Below, piece by piece: positions 8,748 through 17,252 of a stretch of 64,000 nt of DNA; position 1 is the first letter of the stretch; each line of letters starts with the position of its first letter. The notes beneath the pieces were generated by a model. It worked only from the letters and a program-made list of their open reading frames with translations, was not told the DNA's origin and ran no database searches. The position numbers and the translations under genes are program-made. This stretch comes from JAZKFT01 sp965246935 (GTDB lineage: Bacteria; Bacteroidota; Bacteroidia; Chitinophagales; Chitinophagaceae): assembly GCA_965246935.1 (NCBI GenBank), contig CBDFGC010000027.1:3747-67746 (forward strand). Reading direction: 5' to 3'.

Positions 8748-9587
8748 TTGGGAAAAGCCAGTCAGTATCTCTCCGTGGGCCATTACAGCCCCAACACCAT
8801 CCGTAATTATTTAAGCGAACTTCGCTATCTGTTCTGCTACTATGATGAGGTAAACCCGCAGGATATCACAGAAGACCAGATCCTGGAGTACCTGGTCTAC
8901 CTGACCAAAACATTAGGGTGCAGCCGCGTAAAATGCAAGATGGCTGCTCAAAGTATTGCCTTCTTTTGCCGTCATGTGCTCAAGCGCCCTTACCTCATTC
9001 CTTCCGTTGTGTATCCACGTACCGCTACTACCCTGCCACCTGTTATGTCTCCACAAGAGATCAAGGCACTCATCGATACGGTAAGCAATAGTAAGCACCG
9101 GGCTATCATCATGCTGCTTTACAGCAGCGGCATGCGGGTAAGCGAAATAGCCAATCTGAAGATTACCGATATTGACAGCCCCAACATGCGCATTAAAGTT
9201 GTACAGGGCAAAGGCGCCAAAGACCGCTACACCATTCTCTCCCAACAGGTGCTATTGGAACTCAGAGCTTACTACCTCATCTATAAGCCAAAACAATACC
9301 TGTTCAATGGACAGGGTGCAGGCAAGCCAGTGAGCGTACGCAACATGAAGGGCTTTACCAAAATACGGACGTATGGCTACCTGGCAAACCGCAACCGGCA
9401 CACCAGGATTAATGAAGTGCTCAAAAGCATGCAGTTGCCGGTGCACAAGGGGTTGGTAAAAGTGTTATTGGAGGTGCGGCTCAAAGAACAGTATGGCATA
9501 GCGGTGGCGGAGTGCCCGGTGTGCAAAAACAAAACGCTGCGGCTGATAGCGGTGTACAACCCCTGGAAGAAAAGTGATGACGGGTGA
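8748..9587 (+). pseudogene. In-frame recombinase-transposase fusion remnant
   Basis: The deletion in copy B joins residues 1 to about 199 of the tyrosine recombinase (ending KPVSVRN) in frame to the last 80 residues of the transposase (from KGFTKIRTYGYLANR). The first catalytic Arg (SSGMRVSEIANL) is kept, but the HxxR, LLGH and Tyr boxes of the recombinase and the zinc and HUH motifs of the transposase are gone, so no recombination activity is expected. The junction is near 9345. As in copy A, an ATG at 8710 followed by A8 (8714-8721) leads to a stop unless -1 slippage occurs. The open frame of 279 residues could still make a DNA-binding protein. Confidence 0.78.
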
Positions 9588-9878
9588 GAGAGGTAAGGGA
9601 GTGCACTGTTTGAGGGGAAGTGGAAAGGCAACGCCTCAAGGACGTGCTGGCAGGGATATGGCCGGCATTAAAAAAAGAAGGTATTAAAAGATACAAACAT
9701 GCAACAAATAGCTACTTTAGCCAGCCTTTGGCTGGCTGCCGGGCCACAACAAGGCAAAAACAACTATTTGAAAACCAAAACCGATGATAAAAAACCAACA
9801 AATGCAAGAGGGTAGTCCGATACTTTCCTCCTAATGGTAACATTACGGCCGTGTCGGTCAACTTAAAAGTATACCGCA

Positions 9879-9909
9879 AAGCCCCGCATCACCAAAGCAT
9901 GCGGGGCTT
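9879..9909 (+). terminator. Hairpin in the right end of IS copy B
   Basis: AAGCCCCGCAT pairs perfectly with ATGCGGGGCTT around a short loop, followed by a T-rich run about 20 bases later. It is the counterpart of the weaker hairpin in copy A. Confidence 0.55.
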
Positions 9910-10045
9910 CTTCAGGGGGCCTTGCGGATACTTTTCTTTTTGTTGTACGCCATTTTCTTGCGACACCCTGAATGTGCAAAAGTGAACCTTCATTTTCGGT
10001 TAGAATTTATTAATTTGCCAACATTCTTAGCAAAAACAGAGAGTA

Positions 10046-10930
10046 ATGGAAATCTTCGGTACAGACAATCATAAAATAATTCATGGCGACGCTTTAGAAG
10101 CATTAGAGACACAAGTTGCGGACAATTCTGTTGACTTAATATTTGCAGACCCACCTTACAACATTGGTAAAAGCTTCAATGGACACATTGAGAAATGGAC
10201 TACAGAGGAAGACTATTTAAAATGGTGCTATAAATGGATTGACCTTTGTATAAAAAAACTTAAACCCAATGGCAGTTTTTATGTAATGACAGCTACCCAG
10301 TTTATGCCTTTTTTTGACATCTATCTTCGCAAGAAGTTAGACATTTTATCAAGGGTAATTTGGAGTTATGACAGTTCAGGTGTACAGGCAAAAAATTATT
10401 ATGGTTCTATGTATGAACCAATCTTGTTTTGCGTAAAAGATAAAAACAACTATACATTTAACGCAAATGAAATATTAGTTGAAGCCAAAACGGGAGCTAA
10501 AAGAAAATTAATTGACTATCGTAAAGCTGTTCCAACAGTTTATAACACAGAGAAAGTTCCAGGCAATGTTTGGGAATTTGCAAGAGTTCGTTACCGCATG
10601 GACGAATACGAAAACCATCCAACTCAAAAGCCCATTGCACTACTTGAAAGGATTATAAAAGCAAGTTCCAAGGAAGGGGATATAGTAATGGACCCTTTTT
10701 CGGGAACTTTTACAACTTGTGCTGTTGCAAAGGAATTAAACAGAAAATGTATTGGTATTGAATTACAAGATGAATATGTAAAAATTGGTTTAAGAAGATT
10801 ACAATTAGCCGAAGAATATAAAGGTGAAAAGCTTCAAAAAGAAATAAGAACCTTTGAAACTGATAAAATTGCAACAAGCAACAACTTAAAATTATTTGAA
10901 GAACCTAATGGAACATACATTCACGAGTAG
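10046..10930 (+). CDS. Adenine-specific DNA methyltransferase of a type II R-M system
   Basis: A 294-residue N6-adenine/N4-cytosine methyltransferase of the beta-type order. The catalytic DPPYN (D35-Y38) is near the N-terminus, and the SAM-binding FSGT box (MDPFSGTFTTCAVAKEL) near residues 215-235 follows the HPTQKP motif. It should methylate the sequence that the neighbouring nuclease cuts. The overall layout recalls YhdJ/AvaIII-like enzymes (ATGCAT), but specificity cannot be read from sequence alone. The restriction gene overlaps its 3' end by 23 bases. The pair is AT-rich and lies between IS copy B and the attC-like site E3. Confidence 0.86.
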   Translation: MEIFGTDNHKIIHGDALEALETQVADNSVDLIFADPPYNIGKSFNGHIEKWTTEEDYLKWCYKWIDLCIKKLKPNGSFYVMTATQFMPFFDIYLRKKLDILSRVIWSYDSSGVQAKNYYGSMYEPILFCVKDKNNYTFNANEILVEAKTGAKRKLIDYRKAVPTVYNTEKVPGNVWEFARVRYRMDEYENHPTQKPIALLERIIKASSKEGDIVMDPFSGTFTTCAVAKELNRKCIGIELQDEYVKIGLRRLQLAEEYKGEKLQKEIRTFETDKIATSNNLKLFEEPNGTYIHE

Positions 10931-12032
10931 TATAAAAGCAATCTTAGACAATAAGTTTGCTAGTGACGCAGATGAAATATTTAAGAATAGCAATTTAATT
11001 CAATATATAAATTTCAAAACTCGTTCAGCAAACAAAGGCTCAAAAGCCCGTTCAAGCTTTGCTAATCTTTACGCAATCTATGTGTTAGTTGAAGATTATC
11101 TTGACAATGGCTTTGACCAGAAAGGCACATATTCAGATTACGACGGAGCAATCTACAATAAACTGTTTGCTCGCCAACGACAACTTCCATTTGGTGGAAG
11201 TCTTCAAAATCATGCGTTGAACAATCGCATGAATGCGGAGTTTAAAAAATACTTTCCAACATCTGACATTATTCCTATTTTAAGAAAACTTGACACAAAC
11301 AGGTATTGGATAAATGAAAATTTACTGAAAGTAAAAGTTGGTAAGAGAGAATATAATTTGGCTTCTGTTATCATTGAAATCATTGATGCCTACACACGAA
11401 CTAAACAAGATGCTTTTCAACGTTTTATTAAGGCTTGTGAAGAATTACAGGAAATAGAAACGTCAAAGCCTGAAAAGGTTATTGAATTTATTAGTGGTTT
11501 GCTTGCCCCAAATGTTGACGCAAGACTTTTTGAGATTGTGAGTTATTCTATTTTGAAATTCTTCTATCATGACCAAAATATATTTTGGGGCTTTGAAATA
11601 GATAATCTAACAAAAGAAAATTTAAAGTTGTATAAGACAGGAAGAACAAATGCAAATGATGGCGGAATTGACTTTGTGATGAAACCACTTGGGCGTTTCT
11701 TTCAGGTTACAGAAACACTTGATTTCAAAAAATACTTTCTTGACATAGACAAAATTCAGAAGTTCCCAATAACTTTTGTAATTAAATCAGACGAAGAAGT
11801 TGCTGACCTTTTAGACAAAATAAAAGCTAACGCTAACAAAATATATTTAGTTACCGCAATTGTTGACAAGTATATGGATTGCATAGAAGAAGTAATCAAT
11901 ATTCCAATCTTAAATCAACGTTTTAGCGACACAATTCAATTAGGATATCTCAATAAAATCCTTGACGAGATTATCACACAAAGCAAAGTAGAGTTTAACT
12001 ATACGGACACAGAAGAACTTGACGAAGAATAA
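10908..12032 (+). CDS. Putative type II restriction endonuclease
   Basis: A 374-residue cytoplasmic protein with no family I can name surely. Position (overlapping the 3' end of a modification methyltransferase) and composition make it the cognate endonuclease. A possible catalytic stretch lies in the C-terminal third: FWGFEIDNLTKENLKL, then DGGIDFVMKPLGRFFQVTET, which is compatible with a PD-(D/E)xK-type D...Q/ExT arrangement. ATG 10908 is preferred over an upstream in-frame TTG at 10896. The gene ends only seven bases before the palindrome E3, so modification and restriction genes together form one cassette-sized unit. Confidence 0.72.
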   Translation: MEHTFTSSIKAILDNKFASDADEIFKNSNLIQYINFKTRSANKGSKARSSFANLYAIYVLVEDYLDNGFDQKGTYSDYDGAIYNKLFARQRQLPFGGSLQNHALNNRMNAEFKKYFPTSDIIPILRKLDTNRYWINENLLKVKVGKREYNLASVIIEIIDAYTRTKQDAFQRFIKACEELQEIETSKPEKVIEFISGLLAPNVDARLFEIVSYSILKFFYHDQNIFWGFEIDNLTKENLKLYKTGRTNANDGGIDFVMKPLGRFFQVTETLDFKKYFLDIDKIQKFPITFVIKSDEEVADLLDKIKANANKIYLVTAIVDKYMDCIEEVINIPILNQRFSDTIQLGYLNKILDEIITQSKVEFNYTDTEELDEE

Positions 12033-12038
12033 AACGGC

Positions 12039-12096
12039 GCACAACAAACAAGGCTTCGTCGGGCTCGAAGAGCCAACGATGAAGCCGATGTTGTAC
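12039..12096. repeat. Compact attC-like palindrome E3
   Basis: A 58-base site with a two-box layout on each side: GCACAACA, a short spacer and GGCTTCGTCGGGCTC on the left; GAGCCAACGATGAAGCC, a short spacer and TGTTGTAC on the right. The invariant AAC and GTT triplets, the two separated stems, the unpaired bases in the stem and the length near the lower limit of classical attC sites all fit an integron recombination site. It follows the restriction gene directly. Confidence 0.62.
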
Positions 12097-12335
12097 GGAA
12101 GCTACTGGTAGAGGGTACTTTAGGCTATGGGGTTTGCGTTTTTGAGGTAAGGGAAAAGCATCAACCTTGCCGTAAATAGCATGATAAAACTGCTTAATAT
12201 GTAATGATGTGTTCCCATTTATCATTTTGTAATGGCAGCCTTAGCGGGCCGTTTTTTTATTTCCCTTATTGCTGTAGCTGGTTTTAAGGATGGCCGGGCA
12301 TGGCAGTGCCACACCATCCTTATGATAGTCGTTTT

Positions 12336-13484
12336 TTATTGTATGCATGCCAGCAGATCGTTTGCCATTCTTTGCCAGCCGGCGGGTGGCCCCCGCCGGT
12401 TAAATACCATGATAGTAGCCATGGTGTCTTTTTTGCAGCAGGGGCACTGCTTTGCATGGTAGGCCTGTGGTGCAGCGCAGCCGGCCTGGGGCGGGGGTGG
12501 CGCTATCGGGGGTAATTGCGCCTTTATCACCACACCATTCTGCTGCTTGCTGGTGCTGCTCAATATTCCATAATGCCGGATGCGTACAAAACCCTTTGGC
12601 AGGATGTGCTGGCTGAACCGGCGGATAAATTCCATGCCTTCCAGTTCCATCTCTTTTTTTACGCCACCGTGCTTGTAATCCTTGTAGCTAAAGGATACTT
12701 TCCCTTCAGCAATAGTAGTAATGCGATGATTGCTGATAGCGATCTTATGGGTGTAGCGTCCCAGATATTCCACCACATTTTGTGCACCCGAAAATGGCTT
12801 TTTGGCATAGATAACCCAATTGTTTTTGTACAAAGCGCTGAGCAGTTCCCGGCTCATCTCTAATGGCAGCGCTTCTTTTAGCCCCGCTATAAACCGGCCC
12901 CGGAATACCTGGCTCATCGCCTTTACATTAAAAAGATATTTACCATCGCTTCGGGCTGTCTTCCAGATGCCTTTTGCACTCAGGCCACCGCCCGGCACAA
13001 TGCAGTGCAGGTGTGGATGAAGGCTCATCGTTTGTCCCCAGGTGTGCAGTATACTTACCATCCCTGTTTGTGCTCCCAGCCATTTGTGGTCGTGGCCAAA
13101 GCTGTTGATCACGCTCCAGGCTGTCTTGAATAGCAGGCCATACACAACAACTGGCTGGTACATGCACAAGCGGTTCAAGGTGTCGGGCAGTGTAAACACC
13201 ATATGGAAGTAAGGCACCGGCAGCAGTTCCGCCCGCCGGGCTGCTATCCATTGCTCCCGGTCGCTGCCCTGGCAGGTGGGGCAGTGCCGGTTGCGGCAAC
13301 TATTGTAGCTGATCCGCAGGTGCCCGCATGCCTTACAACCGTCCACATGCGAGCCCAGGGCAGCCGTGCGGCAACGCCGCACCGCATCGAGGGTACGTAA
13401 CTGCCAGGTATTTAATTTGCCATTTTCTCTGATCTGTTGCCAGTGGCCGTTTAGCACCTCAGCCACCTGATGGCAAGGTAGCAT
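12336..13484 (-). CDS. IS91-family (Y2/HUH) transposase
   Basis: A complete 382-residue rolling-circle transposase. The N-terminal zinc module reads CRTAALGSHVDGCKACGH and CRNRHCPTCQ. The catalytic domain has the HUH-like LHPHLHCIVPGGG and the tyrosine region YLGRYTHKIAISNHR, then RRFSQHILPKGFVRIRHYG, the conserved end domain, and a C-terminal Cys pair (CPCCKKDT). It should nick one strand and start rolling-circle transposition. Its ATG overlaps the stop codon of the recombinase gene, so expression is coupled. Being intact, it could act in trans on related ends. Confidence 0.88.
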   Translation of the reverse strand: MLPCHQVAEVLNGHWQQIRENGKLNTWQLRTLDAVRRCRTAALGSHVDGCKACGHLRISYNSCRNRHCPTCQGSDREQWIAARRAELLPVPYFHMVFTLPDTLNRLCMYQPVVVYGLLFKTAWSVINSFGHDHKWLGAQTGMVSILHTWGQTMSLHPHLHCIVPGGGLSAKGIWKTARSDGKYLFNVKAMSQVFRGRFIAGLKEALPLEMSRELLSALYKNNWVIYAKKPFSGAQNVVEYLGRYTHKIAISNHRITTIAEGKVSFSYKDYKHGGVKKEMELEGMEFIRRFSQHILPKGFVRIRHYGILSSTSKQQNGVVIKAQLPPIAPPPPQAGCAAPQAYHAKQCPCCKKDTMATIMVFNRRGPPAGWQRMANDLLACIQ

Positions 13485-14329
13485 TATGGCCGCCGGTATA
13501 AAGTATCCAGCGGGCTGAACACATTGCTGTTATCAGGTTTGGCGATGTGCAGGTACACCATGGTGGTGTCAATCGATTCGTGGCCCAACAATTCTTTAAT
13601 GCTAAGGATATTAACGCCCTGTTCCAGCAGGTGGGTGGCATAACTATGGCGCAGCGTGTGAGTGGAAACCTCTTTGAGGATGCCCGCTTTTTTTACCGCC
13701 ATGCTCACTACCCACTGCGTACCCCGCTGCGACAGGCCGGCTCCCGGCACATTGCCCTCAAACAACCATTGCTGCGGCCGTAGCGCTTCCAGGTAAAGGC
13801 CGATGCCACGGATTAACAATACGCCTAATGGAAGGTAGCGATCCTTGCTACCCTTGCCACAACGTACATGCACCATGCCCCGAACCAGGTCCACATCCCT
13901 CACCCCTAATTTACGTACCTCCGAACAGCGAAGGCCACAACCATAGAGCAGGCTCAGTAGCAGGCGGTGTTTAAGCAGATCGCGGCTTTTGATGAGCCGG
14001 CGCATCTCCTCGTGGTTGAGCACCACGGGCAGTTTGTTGTCATGGTCAATACCCGGCAGGCCGAACTGCTCGTAAGTAAGCCCCCGCAGTTTGCAGGCAT
14101 AGCGTAACCCATACACCGTGAACTTAAAAAAGGTGGCAGAGACGGTACCGCGGCTTTTTACCAGGTGCAGGTAATCCATGACCTGTTCAGCATCCGGTTC
14201 TGTTGGAACACAGTCGTAGTGCAGGGCCAGGTGGGCCAGTTGACGTCCATAGTTGGTCAGCAGGCTATCGCTTTTTCCACTGATACTGATGGATCGCTCC
14301 AGGTCTTTGTACAATTGGGCGAAACCCAT
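13484..14329 (-). CDS. Tyrosine recombinase of the IS91-type element
   Basis: A complete 281-residue tyrosine recombinase. The N-terminal core-binding domain spans about residues 1-95, and the catalytic domain shows the first Arg in GCGLRCSEVRKL, HTLRHSYATHLLEQG (H-x-x-R), LLGHESIDTT and the nucleophile in MVYLH. It is paired with the transposase by overlapping stop and start codons. Integron integrases have an extra alpha-helical patch between boxes that I do not see here, so this is the element's own accessory recombinase rather than an IntI. Why HUH elements of Bacteroidota carry a Y-recombinase is not evident from the sequence. Confidence 0.87.
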   Translation of the reverse strand: MGFAQLYKDLERSISISGKSDSLLTNYGRQLAHLALHYDCVPTEPDAEQVMDYLHLVKSRGTVSATFFKFTVYGLRYACKLRGLTYEQFGLPGIDHDNKLPVVLNHEEMRRLIKSRDLLKHRLLLSLLYGCGLRCSEVRKLGVRDVDLVRGMVHVRCGKGSKDRYLPLGVLLIRGIGLYLEALRPQQWLFEGNVPGAGLSQRGTQWVVSMAVKKAGILKEVSTHTLRHSYATHLLEQGVNILSIKELLGHESIDTTMVYLHIAKPDNSNVFSPLDTLYRRP

Positions 14330-14440
14330 TACTTTAGCACAGGCTTGTGCTACAATCGTTACCTAATCGGCCGAACGCTTACCAGGAAGGCCATTGGTAG
14401 TTGCTTGTTGCATAACATATCTATTTTAGATGAAATGCAA

Positions 14441-14475
14441 AAGAAAGCCACTGCAACTATGCAGCGGCTTTCTTT
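14441..14475. terminator. Hairpin terminator at the right side of the intact IS91-type element
   Basis: AAGAAAGCCACTGC and GCAGCGGCTTTCTT form a strong stem with T- and A-rich flanks, able to work in both directions. It lies upstream of the recombinase and may insulate the element from outside transcription. Confidence 0.6.
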
Positions 14476-14490
14476 ACTACCGAAGGTTTA

Positions 14491-14622
14491 GTACAACAGC
14501 AGGTTTGGCACAAGTAGGGTTTGACGTTAAGCCATCAACTTTTATTTCGCTATTTTGCTTCATCTGTTATTCAACTTTTGTTTTTCAAATTCCTACCTGA
14601 CGGCAAGCCCTGTTCGTTATAT
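14491..14622. repeat. attC-like inverted repeat E4
   Basis: The left arm is GTACAACAGCAGGTTTGGC; the right arm is GACGGCAAGCCCTGTTCGTTATAT, whose CAAGCCCTGTTCGTT is identical to E1 and E2. The AAC and GTT triplets are kept, but the inner match is poorer than in E1 to E3. It is the last clear member of the series and separates the accessory island from the beta-galactosidase gene. Confidence 0.5.
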
Positions 14623-14714
14623 GCCATACAGATGCAACAGTTCCACGAAGTTTGAAGCGACAGCAAAATTGATGCACCACCATAGGGCATGACACCTACT
14701 TAAGCCGCTTAAAA

Positions 14715-14722
14715 TACATTTG
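14715..14722 (+). promoter_or_regulatory. Bacteroidota -7 promoter element of the GH35 gene
   Basis: TACATTTG matches the Bacteroidota -7 consensus TAnnTTTG, 34 bases before the ATG at 14757. I see no clear -33 TTG partner. Confidence 0.45.
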
Positions 14723-14756
14723 TCTTTCAATTCAAATGATTGCAATTTAACTAAAC

Positions 14757-17240
14757 ATGAAAATAAGTCTGACTGCTCTTGCACTAATCCTATGCGCAAA
14801 ATCAACATTTGCCCAGCCTTATACAATTGATATCTCACATTCTGACAATAAACTCATTGCAGGGCATTTGAAATTGGGAACTAATCACAATCCAAAAGGA
14901 GAAGTACTTGATGCAAATAGTTTATATTTCATCCGCAACGGCAATCCATGGTACCCAGTGATGGGAGAATTTCATTTTAGCCGGTTTCCGCAAGAACAAT
15001 GGGAAGAAAGCATACTGAAAATGAAGATGGCAGGCATTGATGTCATTGCCACTTATGTATTCTGGATTTATCATGAAGAGCAGGAAGGTGTTTGGGATTG
15101 GAGTGGCAACCGGGATTTAGAAACATTTGTAAAGCTTTGCAAAAAGCATGGTATGAATGTATTTGTTCGTATTGGACCATGGTGCCATGGCGAAGTACGC
15201 AATGGCGGTTTCCCCGATTGGCTGCTGCAAAAGAATCTGAAAATAAGAACAAATGATTCGCTCTACTTGCATTATGCGGAAATCTTTTTCAAGCAAATCG
15301 CACAACAGTTACAAGGATTGTATTTTAAAGACGGTGGCCCGGTCATTGGCGCACAAATAGAGAACGAGTACCGTTTTAATAATCCGAATGGGCTGGCGCA
15401 TATGAACACATTGCTTCGCATGGCAAAAGAAACTGGAATGGATGTACCTTATTACACTGCCACCGGCTGGCCCGGCAGCAATATTCGTCAAAACGAACTG
15501 ATTCCTGTTTGGGGTGGTTATCCCGAAGCACCCTGGGATAAACGTACCACGCAACTGCCCCTTAATAAAAACTATTTATTTGATACGCTTCGCAGTGACC
15601 CAAACATTGGGAATGATTTAAACGGCAGCTCAAACGACACCAATAATTACACAGGCTATCGCTATCCTTACGCCACAGCAGAAATGGGTGGTGGTATCCA
15701 GGTTACGTATCATCGCCGGCCTGTTATTGAACCACAGGACGTAACGGCCTTGGCCTACACAAAAATTGGCAGTGGCGCTAATTTGATAGGTTATTACATG
15801 TTTCACGGCGGGCATAATAGCATAGGCAAATTAAGTACGCTGCAAGAGTCAAAAGCCTCTTCCTATCCCAATGATTATCCCATTTTGAATTACGATTTCC
15901 AGGCGCCCATTGGAGAGTGGGGCGAATTGCGCCCATCGTACAAACCTTTCAAAACATTGCATCTTTTGCTAAATCATTTTGGCGATCAACTGGCTGTCTG
16001 CAATACCTATTTCCCGGAAATAAAACCGTACGGACCATCAGACAGCAGCACGGCACGCTGGAGCGTTAGAAGCAAGGATAGCAGTGGTTTTATCTTCATT
16101 AGCAATTATCAGCGGCAAATAGAAATGCAGGCAAAAAAAGGTGTTCAGTTTACATTGAATTTACCCTTGGGGAAATCATTGCAGATACCACAACAGCCAA
16201 TTGATTTACCCCCTGGTTTTCAAGCTGTCTGGCCTTTCAATTTTCAAATGGGTGAAGTGTTGTTGAAATATGCAACGGCGCAGCCACTTTGTATTCTGCG
16301 GAATGGAAACACGGATACTTATTTATTTTTTAGTCCCGCAACAGAGGCGCCTGAATTTGTTTTCAGTAAAAAAGGCATCAAAGATTATATACCAGGGGGA
16401 GACAATGCTTTTTCTAAAAACGCCGACAATTATAAAATAAGAGTTAAGACTGGGACTAATTACCTGATGCAATTTAATCTTCAAAACGGAAGGCATCTAC
16501 AAATTCTTACGCTTACAAACGAACAGGCCATGAATAGCTGGAAAATAAAATTGCAGGGGAAAGAGCACTTAATAATTTCACCGAACGATTTGATTTTCTT
16601 CAACGATAGTATTCGCTTACAAAATATCGGCAACAGTACGTTTGAGTGGTCTGTATTTCCTTCAATTTCTTCCATCAAAACCAATCAACTAAAATTACCA
16701 ATGCGAGTTAAGGATGGTGTATTTTCTCGTTATACTCTGAAATTACCGGAAGAAAATTATAATGTTTCATTGCAAGAAAATACTACTCTGGCTGAAACGC
16801 TTGCCCCGGCAATTCCGCAACGAATTAAAGGTGCTGATTCGACTAACTTTTCTATGCCATTGTACGGCTCCAAACTACAAGCTGTTCCCGGCGCTAAATA
16901 CTATACAGTATCAGGCTTTCCTGAACTGCGAAATAGTACACATCTGAGCAATGCTTTTCTAAAGATTAATTACAGTGGCGATACGCATGCAGCCTACCTA
17001 AACGAAGATTTAATTGCAGATGATTTTTATTACGGCAAACCGATGACTATTGCTTTGAAACCATTTTTCAACACAATAGCTGGAAAGGAAATTACTTTAT
17101 TGGTAACGCCGCTATCATCAGAAAGAAAGATATTTTTCGAAAAAAGAGCGAAGCATCAATTAAATAATAAAGCCGGTATTTTAAAAGTTGAAGTTGTTCC
17201 CCAATACCAGGTTTTCTTTACAGCAGTATCAAAAAAATAA
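14757..17240 (+). CDS. GH35 beta-galactosidase, secreted
   Basis: A glycoside hydrolase family 35 enzyme of 827 residues. A signal peptide (about 1-19, cleaved after STFAQ) sends it to the periplasm or outside. The TIM barrel starts with GEFHFSRFPQEQWEESI. The proposed acid/base is E204 in AQIENEY and the nucleophile E309 in ATAEMGGG. Beta-sandwich domains follow to the C-terminus. It should cleave terminal beta-galactosyl residues from plant or algal polysaccharides. A truncated alpha-L-rhamnosidase gene starts 12 bases downstream, so the two belonged to one operon for a galactose- and rhamnose-containing glycan. No T9SS tail is seen. Confidence 0.92.
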   Translation: MKISLTALALILCAKSTFAQPYTIDISHSDNKLIAGHLKLGTNHNPKGEVLDANSLYFIRNGNPWYPVMGEFHFSRFPQEQWEESILKMKMAGIDVIATYVFWIYHEEQEGVWDWSGNRDLETFVKLCKKHGMNVFVRIGPWCHGEVRNGGFPDWLLQKNLKIRTNDSLYLHYAEIFFKQIAQQLQGLYFKDGGPVIGAQIENEYRFNNPNGLAHMNTLLRMAKETGMDVPYYTATGWPGSNIRQNELIPVWGGYPEAPWDKRTTQLPLNKNYLFDTLRSDPNIGNDLNGSSNDTNNYTGYRYPYATAEMGGGIQVTYHRRPVIEPQDVTALAYTKIGSGANLIGYYMFHGGHNSIGKLSTLQESKASSYPNDYPILNYDFQAPIGEWGELRPSYKPFKTLHLLLNHFGDQLAVCNTYFPEIKPYGPSDSSTARWSVRSKDSSGFIFISNYQRQIEMQAKKGVQFTLNLPLGKSLQIPQQPIDLPPGFQAVWPFNFQMGEVLLKYATAQPLCILRNGNTDTYLFFSPATEAPEFVFSKKGIKDYIPGGDNAFSKNADNYKIRVKTGTNYLMQFNLQNGRHLQILTLTNEQAMNSWKIKLQGKEHLIISPNDLIFFNDSIRLQNIGNSTFEWSVFPSISSIKTNQLKLPMRVKDGVFSRYTLKLPEENYNVSLQENTTLAETLAPAIPQRIKGADSTNFSMPLYGSKLQAVPGAKYYTVSGFPELRNSTHLSNAFLKINYSGDTHAAYLNEDLIADDFYYGKPMTIALKPFFNTIAGKEITLLVTPLSSERKIFFEKRAKHQLNNKAGILKVEVVPQYQVFFTAVSKK

Positions 17241-17252
17241 GCGATTCAAAAG

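Larger units (their letters stand above)
8623..9969 (+). mobile_element. IS91-type element copy B, internally deleted
   Basis: This copy is close to identical to copy A at both ends but lacks about 1.2 kb, matching copy A 2629-3836. The loss removes the C-terminal catalytic part of the recombinase and nearly all of the transposase, so it cannot move by itself but could be mobilised by an intact relative. It lies in the same orientation as copy A; the pair bracket 4.2 kb of AT-rich cargo (4459-8622), like a composite element. Confidence 0.82.
12105..14490 (-). mobile_element. IS91-type element with tyrosine recombinase, intact, different subtype
   Basis: A minus-strand unit holding an intact tyrosine recombinase (13484-14329) and an intact IS91-type transposase (12336-13484) whose start and stop codons overlap. 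It is related to, but clearly different from, copies A and B. The outer ends are estimates: the unit fills the space between attC-like sites E3 and E4, with no repeat that marks a terminus. The 230 bases on the left (12105-12335) and 160 on the right (14330-14490) hold no gene that I can support. Confidence 0.65.

Noticed and set aside
12232..12515. Plus-strand open frames opposite the transposase 3' end
   Set aside because: They run antisense to the intact IS91-type transposase or its tail and show no family motif.
13484..14329. Tyrosine recombinase as an integron integrase (IntI) serving the attC-like sites
   Set aside because: The protein lacks the extra IntI-specific patch as far as I can read, its gene overlaps an IS91-type transposase gene, and the same pairing exists in the other two elements.
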